64,000 nucleotides of DNA from Bradyrhizobium sp. ISRA430 (GTDB lineage: Bacteria > Pseudomonadota > Alphaproteobacteria > Rhizobiales > Xanthobacteraceae), in assembly GCF_029909975.1 (NCBI RefSeq), contig NZ_CP094516.1, forward strand, positions 7,542,501-7,606,500, written 5' to 3'. A program made the position numbers and the translations under genes. The notes under the pieces were generated by a model. The model had not been told where the DNA came from and did not search any database. It saw nothing but the letters and a program-made list of their open reading frames with translations. Shown here piece after piece: positions 24,763-35,737 of this stretch (positions are counted from its first letter, which is position 1; every line of letters begins with the position of its first letter).

Positions 24763-25425
24763 ATGGATGAGGATCGCGACGCTGTTCCGAATGACGTTGC
24801 CGCCCTGAGAGAGGCGCTGGCAGTCGAGCGCGCGAAGGGTTTGGAGATCGCCGCCGAGCTCGCGGTCGCCCGCGCGAAAGCGTCGGAAGACGAAGCGCTG
24901 ATCGCCCAGCAGCAGCTGCAGATCGCCAAGCTGAAGCATCAGATCTATGGGCAACGGTCGGAGCGTTCGGCGCGGCTGATCGAGCAGTTGGCGCTGACGT
25001 TCGAAGAGTTGGAAGCCGATGCCACCGAGGACGAGCTTGCGGCGGAACGAGCCGTGGCGAAGACGACGACGGTGCGCGGATTTACGCGCAAGCGCGCTGA
25101 GCGCCAGACCTTCCTTGAGCACCTTCCCCGGGAGCGGGTGGTGATCGAAGGACCTACGGCTTGTGAATGTTGCGGCAGCAATCGCCTTCGCAAGCTCGGC
25201 GAGGACGTGACGCGCACGCTGGAAGTAGTGCCGCGCCAGTGGAAGGTGATCGAGACGGTGCGAGAGAAGTTCTCCTGCCGCGATTGCGAGAAGATCAGCC
25301 AGCCGCCGGCGCCATTCCATGCCATCGCCCGGGAATGGGCTGGCCCGAGCCTCCTGGCCATGATCATGTTCGAGAAGTTCGGCCAGCATCAAATCGCCCT
25401 TGAAAAATGCTATCAAACACTCTAA
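24763..25425 (+). pseudogene. IS66 transposase TnpC, truncated
   Basis: The first 205 codons match the N-terminal half of IS66 TnpC: the leucine-zipper-like coiled coil (residues about 10-60, ending IYGQRSERSARL), then the zinc-finger region CECCGSNRLRKLGEDVTRTL and FSCRDCEKISQPPAPFH. After FEKFGQHQ the family continues with about 300 more residues holding the DDE core. Here unrelated codons follow and the frame stops at 25425. The break near 25388 marks the junction with the toxin-antitoxin segment. No catalytic core remains. Confidence 0.85.
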
Positions 25426-25437
25426 TTTGATAGCATT
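25406..25437. promoter_or_regulatory. Perfect inverted repeat before the toxin-antitoxin genes
   Basis: The arms AATGCTATCAAA and TTTGATAGCATT are perfect 12-base inverted repeats separated by 8 bases. The repeat begins 19 bases before the stop of the truncated tnpC and ends 27 bases before the antitoxin ATG. Position and symmetry fit an autoregulatory operator bound by the antitoxin-toxin complex. Confidence 0.65.
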
Positions 25438-25463
25438 ACAATCAGTCTCCGGAGGGCGCCATC

Positions 25464-25718
25464 ATGGCCGCCGTCACCATCCGCAACCTCTCCGAGGAGG
25501 CGCATCGCGCCCTGAAAGTCCGCGCGGCGCAGCACAATCGCAGCGCGGAAGCGGAAATGCGCGCCATTCTGGAGGCCGCCGTGCGTCCTGAAGGCCGGCT
25601 GCAGCTCGGCACCGCCCTTTCGGAGATGAGCCGGAAGATCGGCCTCACCAATGCCGATGTCGAGGCACTTGAACACGGCCGCGACGCGCGTCCCGCTGAG
25701 CCGATGCGCTTCGAATGA
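25464..25718 (+). CDS. FitA/VapB-like ribbon-helix-helix antitoxin
   Basis: An 84-residue antitoxin. The N-terminus MAAVTIRNLSEEAHRALKVR and AAQHNRSAEAEMRAILEAAV is the ribbon-helix-helix DNA-binding fold of the FitA/VapB (Arc-type) group. The C-terminal 35 residues would wrap the toxin. GGAGG lies upstream of the ATG. The gene overlaps the toxin gene by 4 bases (ATGA), as usual in such pairs. The antitoxin neutralises the PIN-domain RNase and, with it, represses the operon, probably at the inverted repeat 25406-25437. Confidence 0.88.
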   Translation: MAAVTIRNLSEEAHRALKVRAAQHNRSAEAEMRAILEAAVRPEGRLQLGTALSEMSRKIGLTNADVEALEHGRDARPAEPMRFE

Positions 25719-26137
25719 TCCTGCTCGATACTAATGTGGTCTCCGAGGCGATGAAGCCCGATCCGCACCCAACGGTCCGTGACTGGCTCGACGCCCAGGC
25801 GGCCGAAACGCTGTTTCTCTCCAGCGTCACCATCGCCGAACTGTTGTTCGGCATCGGCGCGCTGCCGCGCGGCAAGCGCAAGGACAGGCTGGCAGCTGCG
25901 CTCGACGGCGTGTTGGACCTGTTCGCAACCCGCATCCTGCCCTTCGATACCGACGCGGCGCGGCGCTATGCCGAACTCGCCGTCAAGGCGCGCACGGCCG
26001 GAAAAGGCTTCCCCACGCCCGACGGCTACATCGCTGCGATCGCCGCCGCGCACGGGTTCGCCGTGGCATCGCGCGACACAAGTGCGTTCAATGCCGTCGG
26101 TCTGACGATGATCGATCCCTGGACCGTGACCAGCTGA
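25715..26137 (+). CDS. FitB/VapC-like PIN-domain toxin
   Basis: A 140-residue PIN-domain ribonuclease. The acidic metal-binding residues are in place: Asp in MILLDTNVVSEAMKP, Glu in SSVTIAELLFGIGALP, Asp in PTPDGYIAAIAAAHG, and the final conserved SRDTSAFNAVGLTMIDPW. Toxins of this family cleave RNA (often initiator tRNA or rRNA) when the antitoxin is lost. The length is normal and the frame intact. The pair sits between IS66 fragments, and its codon use (GC-rich) looks like the genome background rather than the decayed surroundings. Confidence 0.9.
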   Translation: MILLDTNVVSEAMKPDPHPTVRDWLDAQAAETLFLSSVTIAELLFGIGALPRGKRKDRLAAALDGVLDLFATRILPFDTDAARRYAELAVKARTAGKGFPTPDGYIAAIAAAHGFAVASRDTSAFNAVGLTMIDPWTVTS

Positions 26138-26259
26138 TAGGGTTGTCGAGCGGGCGCGTCACCGTGACGGCAGGCAAGGAATTGCTGATCCGGGTAAAAA
26201 CCACCCCCTTCACCAAGCTTGAGCGAGACCGTTCGGAAAAACCTCGGTTGATTGCGAGT

Positions 26260-26736
26260 TCAACATTGTAGTCCGAATAGCCAAACCCCCGGACTGCTGA
26301 AGCGGTGATCCTGCGGCCTACGCCGAATGGATACGTTGATGGTGCGCTCGATCTCGAACAGCGCATCGAGCTGTCTGACCGCCTCCAGCGCGATCGGAGA
26401 GAACGGTTTGCCCTGCACCAAGTCGTCGACCGAGCGGGTTGAGACGACGGCGGTGAGCGCCTTCTCGGCCATGCGCGGGGCTCCAGGAAACCCGGAAAAT
26501 AGGAGCGTTTGCGCGGCTTGGGGACCCGAAGCTCGATCGTGCCGGCCCGGGTCCCTCGAGGTCCGGTCGCGGCAACCGTTGCGTTCGGCCAGACGCTCGG
26601 GGGTCTTCTCGCCGTAGGCGGCGCCGGTCTGGCAATCGATTTCCAGCTCCATCAGGGGCTGGGCGGCAAAGCCGGTCATCTCGCGCAACAGATCGGCATC
26701 AGAGGTCTTCTCCACGAGCGTGCGCAGGTTCATCAC
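26260..26736 (-). pseudogene. Mosaic of IS256 and IS66 transposase fragments
   Basis: Starting at 26736 the minus strand reads MNLRTLVEKTSDADLLREMT and FAAQPLMELEIDCQTGAAYG, the N-terminus of IS256 family transposases. After a frame disruption come MAEKALTAVVSTRSVDDLVQ and an abrupt change to PFSPIALEAVRQLDALFEIE, which belongs to the C-terminal half of IS66 TnpC. So two unrelated transposases are joined in one frame by deletion or recombination. Neither has a catalytic core. Confidence 0.6.
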
Positions 26737-26812
26737 GTCAGCCGGTCATCGGTGGTTCCTTGGTGACGTTGGCATGCAATGCGATCCTACCGGAGAACTG
26801 CCGGTGGCCACC

Positions 26813-26867
26813 GCAAAGCCGCCCGCCCGCTACTGCGCTATTTGGGCGCGCGTCCGGGCGGCTTTGC
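26813..26867. repeat. GC-rich hairpin, 13-bp perfect stem
   Basis: The arms GCAAAGCCGCCCG (26813-26825) and CGGGCGGCTTTGC (26855-26867) are a perfect inverted repeat with a 29-base loop. It lies upstream of the IS256 fragment. It has no U tract, so it is not a simple terminator. It may be an IS end structure or an attenuator-like hairpin. Confidence 0.45.
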
Positions 26868-27623
26868 TCTACCGAGCTACACCATCACTCGGAACACGAC
26901 CATGAGATGATGATCGCCCTGGATCGGCTCTACGAGAGAGTGTGTGCCGCCCTTTCGCTGGACCACCTGCGAGTGTCGCAAGTTCAAGCGCGGTTAACGA
27001 ATGGCTCGATGATCTTAGTCGTAAGCCAGACCGTCAGACGGCTTACACATGGCTGATGGGTTCAGTATACTGGCTTCGCCGCTCAGGCCCGAAACAACAG
27101 AAGCCTCATGGCATGGCTAAGTCATGGCGATCATCTCCCTGCGGCATGCGCTTCGACGCCCCCGTTCCAATGGAGCGAAACAGTACCAGGAATGAAGGGC
27201 GCGGGGCTTTTGAGTGTAGGGCGGCACTTCGGGGCTACATAGCGCTTCTCGGGCGCATTACGAAAAATGTCGGAACACGCATCCCTATCGCGCAGTCGCC
27301 AGCCGCGAAAGCACGGTGGCCTCAGTATCGACCGTGGGGACCACGAAACGGTGGCTGGCCATCATCGATAGGGTACCGAACGTGCTCAAGTTGATCGACG
27401 CGGCCCATTCTTCTGAAGTGGCAGCGGGTCGAGGAGCGGTGTCGGGTCCTCCTGAACGCGAAAGCCTGCGGCGGCGCGCCGCCCGGAGCGAGATTAGGTT
27501 AGGCCCTCATAGCAGAGCCTGCCGGAATTTAGACGTGACAGTGCATCAGGGATGCTTCGCCTTTCCGCAGTTGCATCGTCGCGCGCGGGACCATCAGGTG
27601 GAAGACGTCCGGCATCCGCCAGG
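26868..27623. other. Gap of about 0.75 kb, no recognisable gene
   Basis: Plus-strand frames (26942-27394, 27316-27651) give no family match by eye and have weak starts. No repeat was noticed. Confidence 0.35.
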
Positions 27624-29174
27624 TCAGACATACTGCACCAGTCTGAGGTAATCGTCCGTGAGGACAGGTGAGCGAATCGAACAAGCCGCGTCTTCAAGGA
27701 AGGTGGTCAGAGTCCGACTAGCCCGATTGCGGACTTCGACAGATTGCCGGGCCGGCGCGCGAGTACGGAGAGTTGCAAGTTCGGAACTGACCAGGTCAGC
27801 CGCCGCTGCGGCGCAATCTGAGGCAGAGAAGCAGCCAGCAGACATGACAGCTTTTGCCAGCCCCAATGTGGTGAGCCAACCCGCATAGATCAGCACGGCA
27901 CCGTCTGTCTCATTGAGCCCAGAGAGCTCCTCAATTGCAGCAGCATGGACTGATGCCGCTCCAACTGACCGAAAGAGATCGGCTATTTCGTCACGCGTGG
28001 CTTTAGAGAGGAGGCAGCGGCCGAGATGTGATAGGAGCGCCTCAGTCGGACCTTCGAAGATGCGAAGGATGCGAGCGTCTCGATAGATTTTGGCTAAAGG
28101 CGCTCCCTCATCGTAACCACGGCCACCTAACAGCTGGACGCATTGATCAGCGACAAGGCCGCACCACTCCGAGGACAAAACCTTCGTTGCCGACGTAAGG
28201 TGGACGTTTGGCGCGCCCTGCGCTGAAACAAGTCGGCAGGATGCGGCCAGCATCGCCTTCACGACTTCCCGCCGCAGCACCATCTGCCCAAATAACTGCT
28301 CGATGTAGCTGTTCTCGATCATACGCAGTTTACCGAGCCGACGATGGCTTGCATAAGAGGCTGCGACCTGGATAGCGCGCTCAAGGGCTCCAAGACCCAT
28401 AGCAGCCACACCGACGCGGCCGCGGTTCATACTAGATGCCGCCGCGCCCCAGCCGTCTTGATCGCGAGAGAGCACGTAAGAACGCGGCACCTCGACATCG
28501 TGGAACTCCAGGGTATTCTGAATGATGCCACGTAGACCGAGTGTGCGATGCTCGTGCGTGACCTTGAGGCCTGGAGCTTGCCTGTCAACGAGTACACCAA
28601 CGAGCCGACCTTTCGCATCGGGTCCAGACGCGCGCGCAAAGCAAACGATCCAGCGAGCCCAGTCAGCGAGGCCGATCCAGATCTTGCGGCCAGAGATACG
28701 AACTTTATCTTCGCGCATGAGAGCCGAAGCCTCTATATGCCTCGGGGCCGAGCCAGCTCCGGGCTCCGTCAAAGCGAAAGCGCAGAGATCGCCGCGTGTT
28801 GCACCCCAAATGATATGCTTTTGTTCGGGGATGTGCGGTGCCGCTTGGATGCAGGGCAAGGCCAGGAAGTTATGGATGACGAGGGTAGAGGCAGCGGAGA
28901 CATCGAAGGATGCAGTGGCGGAGATGAGGTTGATGGCCTCCTGCAAGGGAAGAGCTAATCCGCCGTGCTCTCCTGGTGTGGTGAGCCCGAACAGTCCATG
29001 CCTTGCCAATATGCTGTGTAGGGTTGGAGGGAATGCTCGGCGGTCATCCGCGTCAGCGAAATTCAGCTGACTGAGGTCAGCGATCAAACTGGAGTATAGT
29101 GCAGCTGCACGGCCTTCGGCTGTGCGTTCCTGCGCCTCCCTGAATTGGGCGTAAACCTGAGTATACATAGCCAT
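27624..29174 (-). CDS. Acyl-CoA dehydrogenase family protein
   Basis: A protein of about 516 residues from the ATG at 29174. The acyl-CoA dehydrogenase fold is clear: the N-terminal helical domain, the FAD-binding middle domain with CAFALTEPGAGSAPRHIEAS and KIWIGLADWARWIVCFAR, and the C-terminal domain with MNRGRVGVAAMGLGALERA and QLLGGRGYDEGAPLAKIYRD and ARILRIFEGPTEALLSHLGR. The Glu in FEGPTE is at the usual catalytic-base region. These enzymes form a trans double bond in an acyl-CoA and pass electrons to an electron-transfer flavoprotein. The last 130 residues extend beyond the standard 380-residue length, as in some larger members. It is not in an operon. Its substrate is unknown. Confidence 0.85.
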   Translation of the reverse strand: MAMYTQVYAQFREAQERTAEGRAAALYSSLIADLSQLNFADADDRRAFPPTLHSILARHGLFGLTTPGEHGGLALPLQEAINLISATASFDVSAASTLVIHNFLALPCIQAAPHIPEQKHIIWGATRGDLCAFALTEPGAGSAPRHIEASALMREDKVRISGRKIWIGLADWARWIVCFARASGPDAKGRLVGVLVDRQAPGLKVTHEHRTLGLRGIIQNTLEFHDVEVPRSYVLSRDQDGWGAAASSMNRGRVGVAAMGLGALERAIQVAASYASHRRLGKLRMIENSYIEQLFGQMVLRREVVKAMLAASCRLVSAQGAPNVHLTSATKVLSSEWCGLVADQCVQLLGGRGYDEGAPLAKIYRDARILRIFEGPTEALLSHLGRCLLSKATRDEIADLFRSVGAASVHAAAIEELSGLNETDGAVLIYAGWLTTLGLAKAVMSAGCFSASDCAAAAADLVSSELATLRTRAPARQSVEVRNRASRTLTTFLEDAACSIRSPVLTDDYLRLVQYV

Positions 29175-30490
29175 AAGGCCCACAATGAACCCGGTCGCGC
29201 TTCGTGCCAATTCATCCCCGTGGCTATCTCGGTTACACATTGGTATAGTGTGGATGCAAGCGCAGTATCAGCACGTTCTCCGGGACTTGGATTTATTGCG
29301 GCCGCCGCGCGGGATCTCATCAAGTTGCGTCTTTCGATACGACCTATCGGAGGCGTACGCTCGTTTCAGTGATCTCCCATTCTCCTCAAGACTCACTCAG
29401 CGTCGTCGATTGGTGTTTCGTCCCAAAGAGAGCCGACCGGGAGAGATCCGTCATGCACCAATCGGCAGCATAGCGAGGCGAACGTGAAATATGGCATTTA
29501 AATCATGTCCTCCGTGGCTGTTCGGCATAGCGTGGACATACGCGCAACACCAACGAACCGAATGATCTTGTGCTCGCGTCTGCAAGCGGATCGCTCGCAT
29601 CGTGTTCACGGCCGCCTACCTTGATCTCTCGCGATGGGCACCCGGGAGATCGAACGGTGATGTCGGACAATGGTCAAGGAAGGAACGCTTTCGAATGTGA
29701 ACCGAAAGCCGCGGTTCGATCCCTGGGCTGGCTCCCTGGTGCGGGCCGCCGATCGTCATTTGTGCAGTTCAGCTAGTCCTTGCTCGCGCGTTCGTCGAAC
29801 GCAACCCCGAAGCCGGTGCGTAATCGGTCCGGCAGTCGTTCGGTAGATTTGATACCAGCGTGGCCGCCGCAACATCGTCGTGAACCGGCGAAGATCTCTT
29901 CGTGTACCTCGCAGCGCGACGGTGCTGACGGACAATGTTTCCGATTGCACCATCGCCGCGCTTTAGGCCGCGAACGAGCCCCAATGCGCCGGCGAGTCGC
30001 TCGACGGTCAGCCCGAACAATGCCCAGAACAGCCCGCTTTTAGCCCATAGCGCTCGCGCTCTTCGACGGAGAATGGAGGCAGGAACAGGTCATCGACGGC
30101 CAGAGCGGTGTCGACGAGAGTGGCGTGGATAGGACCTCGCTGACGCGGTAGGGCGAGCCACTCTCGAACGGATCGATTGCTTGGCGGGCGACCGACGATG
30201 ATGGTATGATGTCGTGCAGGCGCAGAATGCGGCGGCCTGAAATTTTGTCGTACCCCGTGCAGGTAATCTGGGCCGGGCGCGGCGGTGGACGCTGATCGCG
30301 GCAGGGGGCTATCACCCATCACTGCCGTTGGCCACGATCATCGGTCCTGGTACGATCGGCAGCGCGCACAGCTTTGCGATGTGCTCACGCTCTCGGCCTA
30401 ATAGCTTTCGCGAAAATCATGCTCAAGCAAGAACCTAAACCGCGATCACGATTGATCCTTTGGCGCTGTCTTCGCGGGCCCTTCATCTTC
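29175..30490. other. Gap of about 1.3 kb, decayed DNA
   Basis: Open frames exist on both strands, especially minus-strand frames 29756-30322 with protein-like stretches broken by shifts. No family could be named. Confidence 0.35.
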
Positions 30491-32032
30491 TCAATGTGGC
30501 GCCAGGTAGATCACATTCCATGACGCCGGCTTGAGCGTCGCCCGCAACCTCCCGCGGTCAAAGGCCACGCTTTGCAAGGGCGCCGGCTTGACCTTGTCCG
30601 GCGTATCCTCGGTATTTGTCGCCATCGGATCATCGTGCCGGAGCTCGAGCCGCTCGTGAACTGTCAGGGGACCAAAGCTTCTGGCCTCGACGCTCACCTC
30701 CATCTCCTGCCTCAGATCACGATTGAGCAGAAAGAGCGACAAGCCGCCGCCTTGTTCGGCGACTGCCGCTATCTTGAGATACGGCACGTCAGGCACTGGA
30801 AAGGTCTCGGCCGGTCTACCGTCAGGATTGTTGTACGACGCATAGTAGGCCTCCGACTCGACTTGCGCGCGCAAAATCCTGCCGCGGCCAAAGCGGCTCA
30901 TATACGCAAAAGGAAAGAAGATGGTTTGGCGCCACGCACCTCCGCCTGTCTTGGTCATGATCGGCGCTATGACGTTCACGAGTTGCGCCAGACAGGCAAC
31001 TCTCACCCGATCGGCGTGATTCAGCAGGGAAATGCAGGCGCCGCCGAAGGCGAGCGCGTCTTCCATCGTATAGATTTCCTCGAGAATGGGTGGTGCCACT
31101 GGCCAGCGGTCTACCACCGGGGCAACCTCGTTGCGCGTTCGATACCAGACGTTCCATTCGTCGAAGCTCAGCATAAGACGCTTTTTGGAGCGCCGCTTGG
31201 CCGCAACCGCATCAGCTAGGACGATGACCTCATCGATGAAGCTGTCCATCAGGTCGGTGCTCGCGAGAAACGATGCGGTGTCCTGACTGTAGTTCTCCAG
31301 ATAAGTATGGATTGAAATGTAGTCGACGTAATCGAAGGTGTGTTCGAGGACCGTTTCTTCCCATTGGCCAAAACTAGGCATCTTGCGCGACGATGAACCG
31401 CATACCGCAAGCTCGATGGTAGGGTCCACCCGCCGCATCATCTTGGCCGCCTCTCTTGCAACTACCCCGTAAGCGGCGGCGCTCTTTTGCTCTATCTGCC
31501 ACGGCCCATCCATCTCATTGCCGAGGCACCACAGCTTGATCCCATGAGGCCTCCGCCAGCCGTGCTTGCGGCGGAGCTCCGACCACGCAGTTCCTCCGGG
31601 ATGGTTGCAGTATTCGACCAGATTGCGAGCGGCGTCGCCGCCGCGGGTCCCCAGATTGACGGCCATCATGGGCGCGACATCGGCGGCCCTGCACCAGTCC
31701 ATGAATTCATTGGTACCGAAGCTGTTCGGCTCGGTGCTGAACCAGGCCAAGTCGAGGCGCGCCGGCCTCGTCTCCAGTGGCCCAACGCCGTCCTCCCAAT
31801 TGTAACCGGAGACGAAATTGCCGCCAGGATATCGAACGAGGGTCGGGCCGAGCTCCTTCACCAGCGCCAGCACGTCCTTCCGAAAACCTCTTTCGTCTGC
31901 GCTCGGATGGCCGGGCTCGTAAATGCCACCATAGATGCATCGGCCCAGATGTTCGATGAAAGCACCAAACAGACGAGGGTCCGTGTGACCAATGATGAAG
32001 TCGCGGTCGATCAGAACTTTGGCTTTCCTCAT
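30491..32032 (-). CDS. GH51 alpha-L-arabinofuranosidase
   Basis: A 513-residue glycoside hydrolase of family 51. Family landmarks: GAFIEHLGRCIYGGIYEPGH at the start, VRYPGGNFVSGYNWEDGVGP, the acid/base Glu in WCLGNEMDGPW, the sugar-contacting YISIHTYLENY, and the nucleophile Glu in LSFDEWNVWYR. It removes terminal arabinose from plant polysaccharides or arabinosides. There is no signal peptide, so the enzyme is cytoplasmic and probably acts on imported oligosaccharides. The ATG at 32032 is preferred since the family begins with a short strand here; an upstream in-frame ATG at 32149 adds 39 residues without homology. No transporter genes are adjacent. Confidence 0.9.
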   Translation of the reverse strand: MRKAKVLIDRDFIIGHTDPRLFGAFIEHLGRCIYGGIYEPGHPSADERGFRKDVLALVKELGPTLVRYPGGNFVSGYNWEDGVGPLETRPARLDLAWFSTEPNSFGTNEFMDWCRAADVAPMMAVNLGTRGGDAARNLVEYCNHPGGTAWSELRRKHGWRRPHGIKLWCLGNEMDGPWQIEQKSAAAYGVVAREAAKMMRRVDPTIELAVCGSSSRKMPSFGQWEETVLEHTFDYVDYISIHTYLENYSQDTASFLASTDLMDSFIDEVIVLADAVAAKRRSKKRLMLSFDEWNVWYRTRNEVAPVVDRWPVAPPILEEIYTMEDALAFGGACISLLNHADRVRVACLAQLVNVIAPIMTKTGGGAWRQTIFFPFAYMSRFGRGRILRAQVESEAYYASYNNPDGRPAETFPVPDVPYLKIAAVAEQGGGLSLFLLNRDLRQEMEVSVEARSFGPLTVHERLELRHDDPMATNTEDTPDKVKPAPLQSVAFDRGRLRATLKPASWNVIYLAPH

Positions 32033-32219
32033 GTTCTTCTCGGGTGGCTTGCGGTTGATGACAGTTACGAGGTGGCTGCTGCTCTGCGAAAGGGAACGAA
32101 TCAAGATTCGTGCCGACACTGGAGAGAACTCCATGAAGCCGATCCGCATCTACTGTGGGATTTGCGGAGTGCGAGCATTCCGCGGCAGCGACGTCGTGGA
32201 GATACCGGAAAGGGCCTGC

Positions 32220-32345
32220 AAAGAAGTGGTTTCGACGATCCGCATCGATCAGGGCAGCGAGTTGGTCTCGCGCAATCTTGACTGAGGGCTACAGCGCGGC
32301 GTCGCGCTGGGGTTGGCAGCCCAAACACTCGGCAGAGGCAGCTTC
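32220..32345 (+). pseudogene. IS3-family OrfB fragment
   Basis: The plus strand reads STIRIDQGSELVSRNLD, matching the second catalytic Asp block of IS3 family integrases (usually IRxDNGSEFxSxxLDxW). A stop follows, then a degenerate continuation (GYSAASRWGWQPKHS-like). Only about 40 codons remain. It marks another dead insertion element upstream of the arabinofuranosidase. Confidence 0.5.
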
Positions 32346-32532
32346 GTGAGACTCAAATAGCGACAGGCCCACTTCCATCGCAGTGCTGGACCGGTTTTAC
32401 CTTGGCCGAGGCCGTGTCGCCGAACGAAAAGTCACAAGCAAATTAGGTCTCATCTCTACCGCCGTTCATAGAGGCCGATGGGTTGGGCCTCTGGCGCGGC
32501 TTCCAAGGGCTACGTTGCAAGCTCCCCGACGC

Positions 32533-32561
32533 AAAAAACCCTGGCATTCCTGCCAGGGTTT
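32533..32561 (-). terminator. Rho-independent terminator of groESL
   Basis: On the minus strand the stem AAACCCTGGCA, loop GGAA and TGCCAGGGTTT is followed by further T residues. It begins about 30 bases after the groEL stop codon. Stem length, small loop and T tract are typical. Confidence 0.88.
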
Positions 32562-32590
32562 CGCATGTCATCGACACTGTGGGAGGTGGA

Positions 32591-34249
<1,659 letters not shown>

Positions 34250-34314
34250 TTATTTTCTCATCCATCAGCGCGCCCAAGCGGGCGCTCGTCAGGGGGAGCT
34301 GTGCGAGCGCTGGG

Positions 34315-34629
34315 TTAGGCGGCTTTCTTCTTGGAAAACGCATCGGTGAGAACGCCCATGATGTCGCTCTCCTTCATGATCAACAGCTCCTCGCTGTCGA
34401 TCTTGACTTCGGTGCCCGACCATTTGCCGAACAGCACGCGGTCGCCGACCTCGAGGTCGATCGGAATCAGCTTGCCGGTCTCATCGCGGCCGCCCGGGCC
34501 AATTGCAATGACTTCGCCCTGCGAGGGCTTTTCCTTGGCTGTGTCGGGAATGATAATGCCACCAGCGGTCTTCTCTTCTGCGTCGATACGCTTGACCACA
34601 ACGCGGTCGTGAAGCGGACGGAAATTCAT
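34315..34629 (-). CDS. groES: GroES co-chaperonin
   Basis: A 104-residue co-chaperonin, complete. It begins [20 protein letters not shown], carries the mobile loop [20 protein letters not shown] that contacts GroEL, and ends with [17 protein letters not shown] lies close upstream of the ATG. It is the first gene of the groESL operon, 62 bases downstream of the sigma-54 promoter. GroES closes the GroEL cage over the bound protein. Confidence 0.95.
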   Translation of the reverse strand: MNFRPLHDRVVVKRIDAEEKTAGGIIIPDTAKEKPSQGEVIAIGPGGRDETGKLIPIDLEVGDRVLFGKWSGTEVKIDSEELLIMKESDIMGVLTDAFSKKKAA

Positions 34630-34690
34630 ACAGCTCTCCTGAGCGTTTGAACAAGTTGGAGATAGTCACATTGTGACAAGCCCAATTATA

Positions 34691-34705
34691 GCAAGAGTCA
34701 GGCCA
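34691..34705 (-). promoter_or_regulatory. Sigma-54 (-24/-12) promoter of groESL
   Basis: The reverse complement TGGCCTGACTCTTGC has GG-N10-GC spacing and both consensus elements (TGGC and TTGC). It lies 62 bases upstream of groES. It is paired with a perfect NifA site about 105 bases further upstream. Confidence 0.88.
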
Positions 34706-34809
34706 AAAATGAGCTGAACGATCGATGCCTGCAGTTCTGCTGAATCGTTGCCTGGCCTCGCGTGTCTTTGTCCGGAAGCAAACGCCCTCAGGTACACAGC
34801 CCGCCAAGC

Positions 34810-34825
34810 TGTTGCGAAAATGACA
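34810..34825 (-). promoter_or_regulatory. NifA upstream activator site of groESL
   Basis: On the minus strand TGTCATTTTCGCAACA is a perfect TGT-N4-T-N5-ACA NifA site. It lies 105 bases upstream of the sigma-54 promoter, the standard distance for looping activation. Confidence 0.85.
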
Positions 34826-35737
34826 TTGCGTTTCGTCGAAACACCCGGATTGAGCCCAGGGTTCCTCAACATTGCACGCGCGGCCGTTACACCGATCGAA
34901 GCGCCGCGTGTCTCAACGACGACGGCCGGGTGCTGCATGCACATGATTGCGTCGTCTGACGGCAGCATCTAGCAACTGACGCCGGCGGACCGTGCGGTGC
35001 ACAAGACTCATCGATGAGCAGCGCTCGATCAGTCTGACGTAGTCGTAATAATATGCCAACTATCTCGAAAACTCAGGCGATGTTTCCTGTTGGAGGCGGC
35101 GTGCTCCAAGAGAGCCCATCATCGAATTGTCGATATCCAGCCGTGGCACGGTTGCTCAAACCTGTTGGATTTACCCCGATCGAGTGATCGAAGATGATCG
35201 CCGGAGGCTTGCCTGCGCGCGGCAACGCGTGCGTCGGAGCTTTGACCTCGTACGCTCTTTTCCGAAGAACAAATGATTCCGAAGAAGGGATCACCCGGAG
35301 CTGCTCGCAAATTGCGTCAGCGAATCTGAGATGGCGACCGTCAGTCGGCAGAGCACATTTCGCCCAACTGTGATCGAGGCCATTGGCTATTGCTGCGCAC
35401 GAGAGATCACTCTGCCCGGCACGCTCCACGGAGAATAGCCGATAGGTGACATTCGAGCGAAGCCGATCTTTCGGCCGCCCCGAAAAAGAACCTCCGACGA
35501 CGATCTAGCTCACAGAGGGCGCGTCTGCCGACGCTGGGTTGGAATTTGCATTGCAGGGCAGTGCTGCACCTGTCGGTCCGAGAGGTTTCCCTTCTTGATG
35601 TCGATGGCATCCAAATAGCCGTCATGGATCAAGGGGACTGAGGGGCATATGAATTATATACGTTGATATACGTTGTGCCGGCGCGTCTGGCGTGTGATTG
35701 CGGCTTCGAAGTTCGAAATTTACGCGATCTCCGTCCA
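34826..35737. other. Gap between groESL and fkbM
   Basis: About 0.9 kb with no recognised gene. A tandem repeat of the 10-mer ATATACGTTG occupies 35656-35675, about 60 bases before the methyltransferase start; its meaning is unknown. Confidence 0.4.

Noticed and set aside
26865..26900. tRNA-like 5' half on the minus strand
   Set aside because: The D-arm pairs, but the loop is too short and no anticodon arm, T arm or 3' end follows. It cannot be a tRNA.
31487..32281. A 264-codon plus-strand frame opposite the arabinofuranosidase
   Set aside because: Antisense shadow of a well-conserved GH51 gene.
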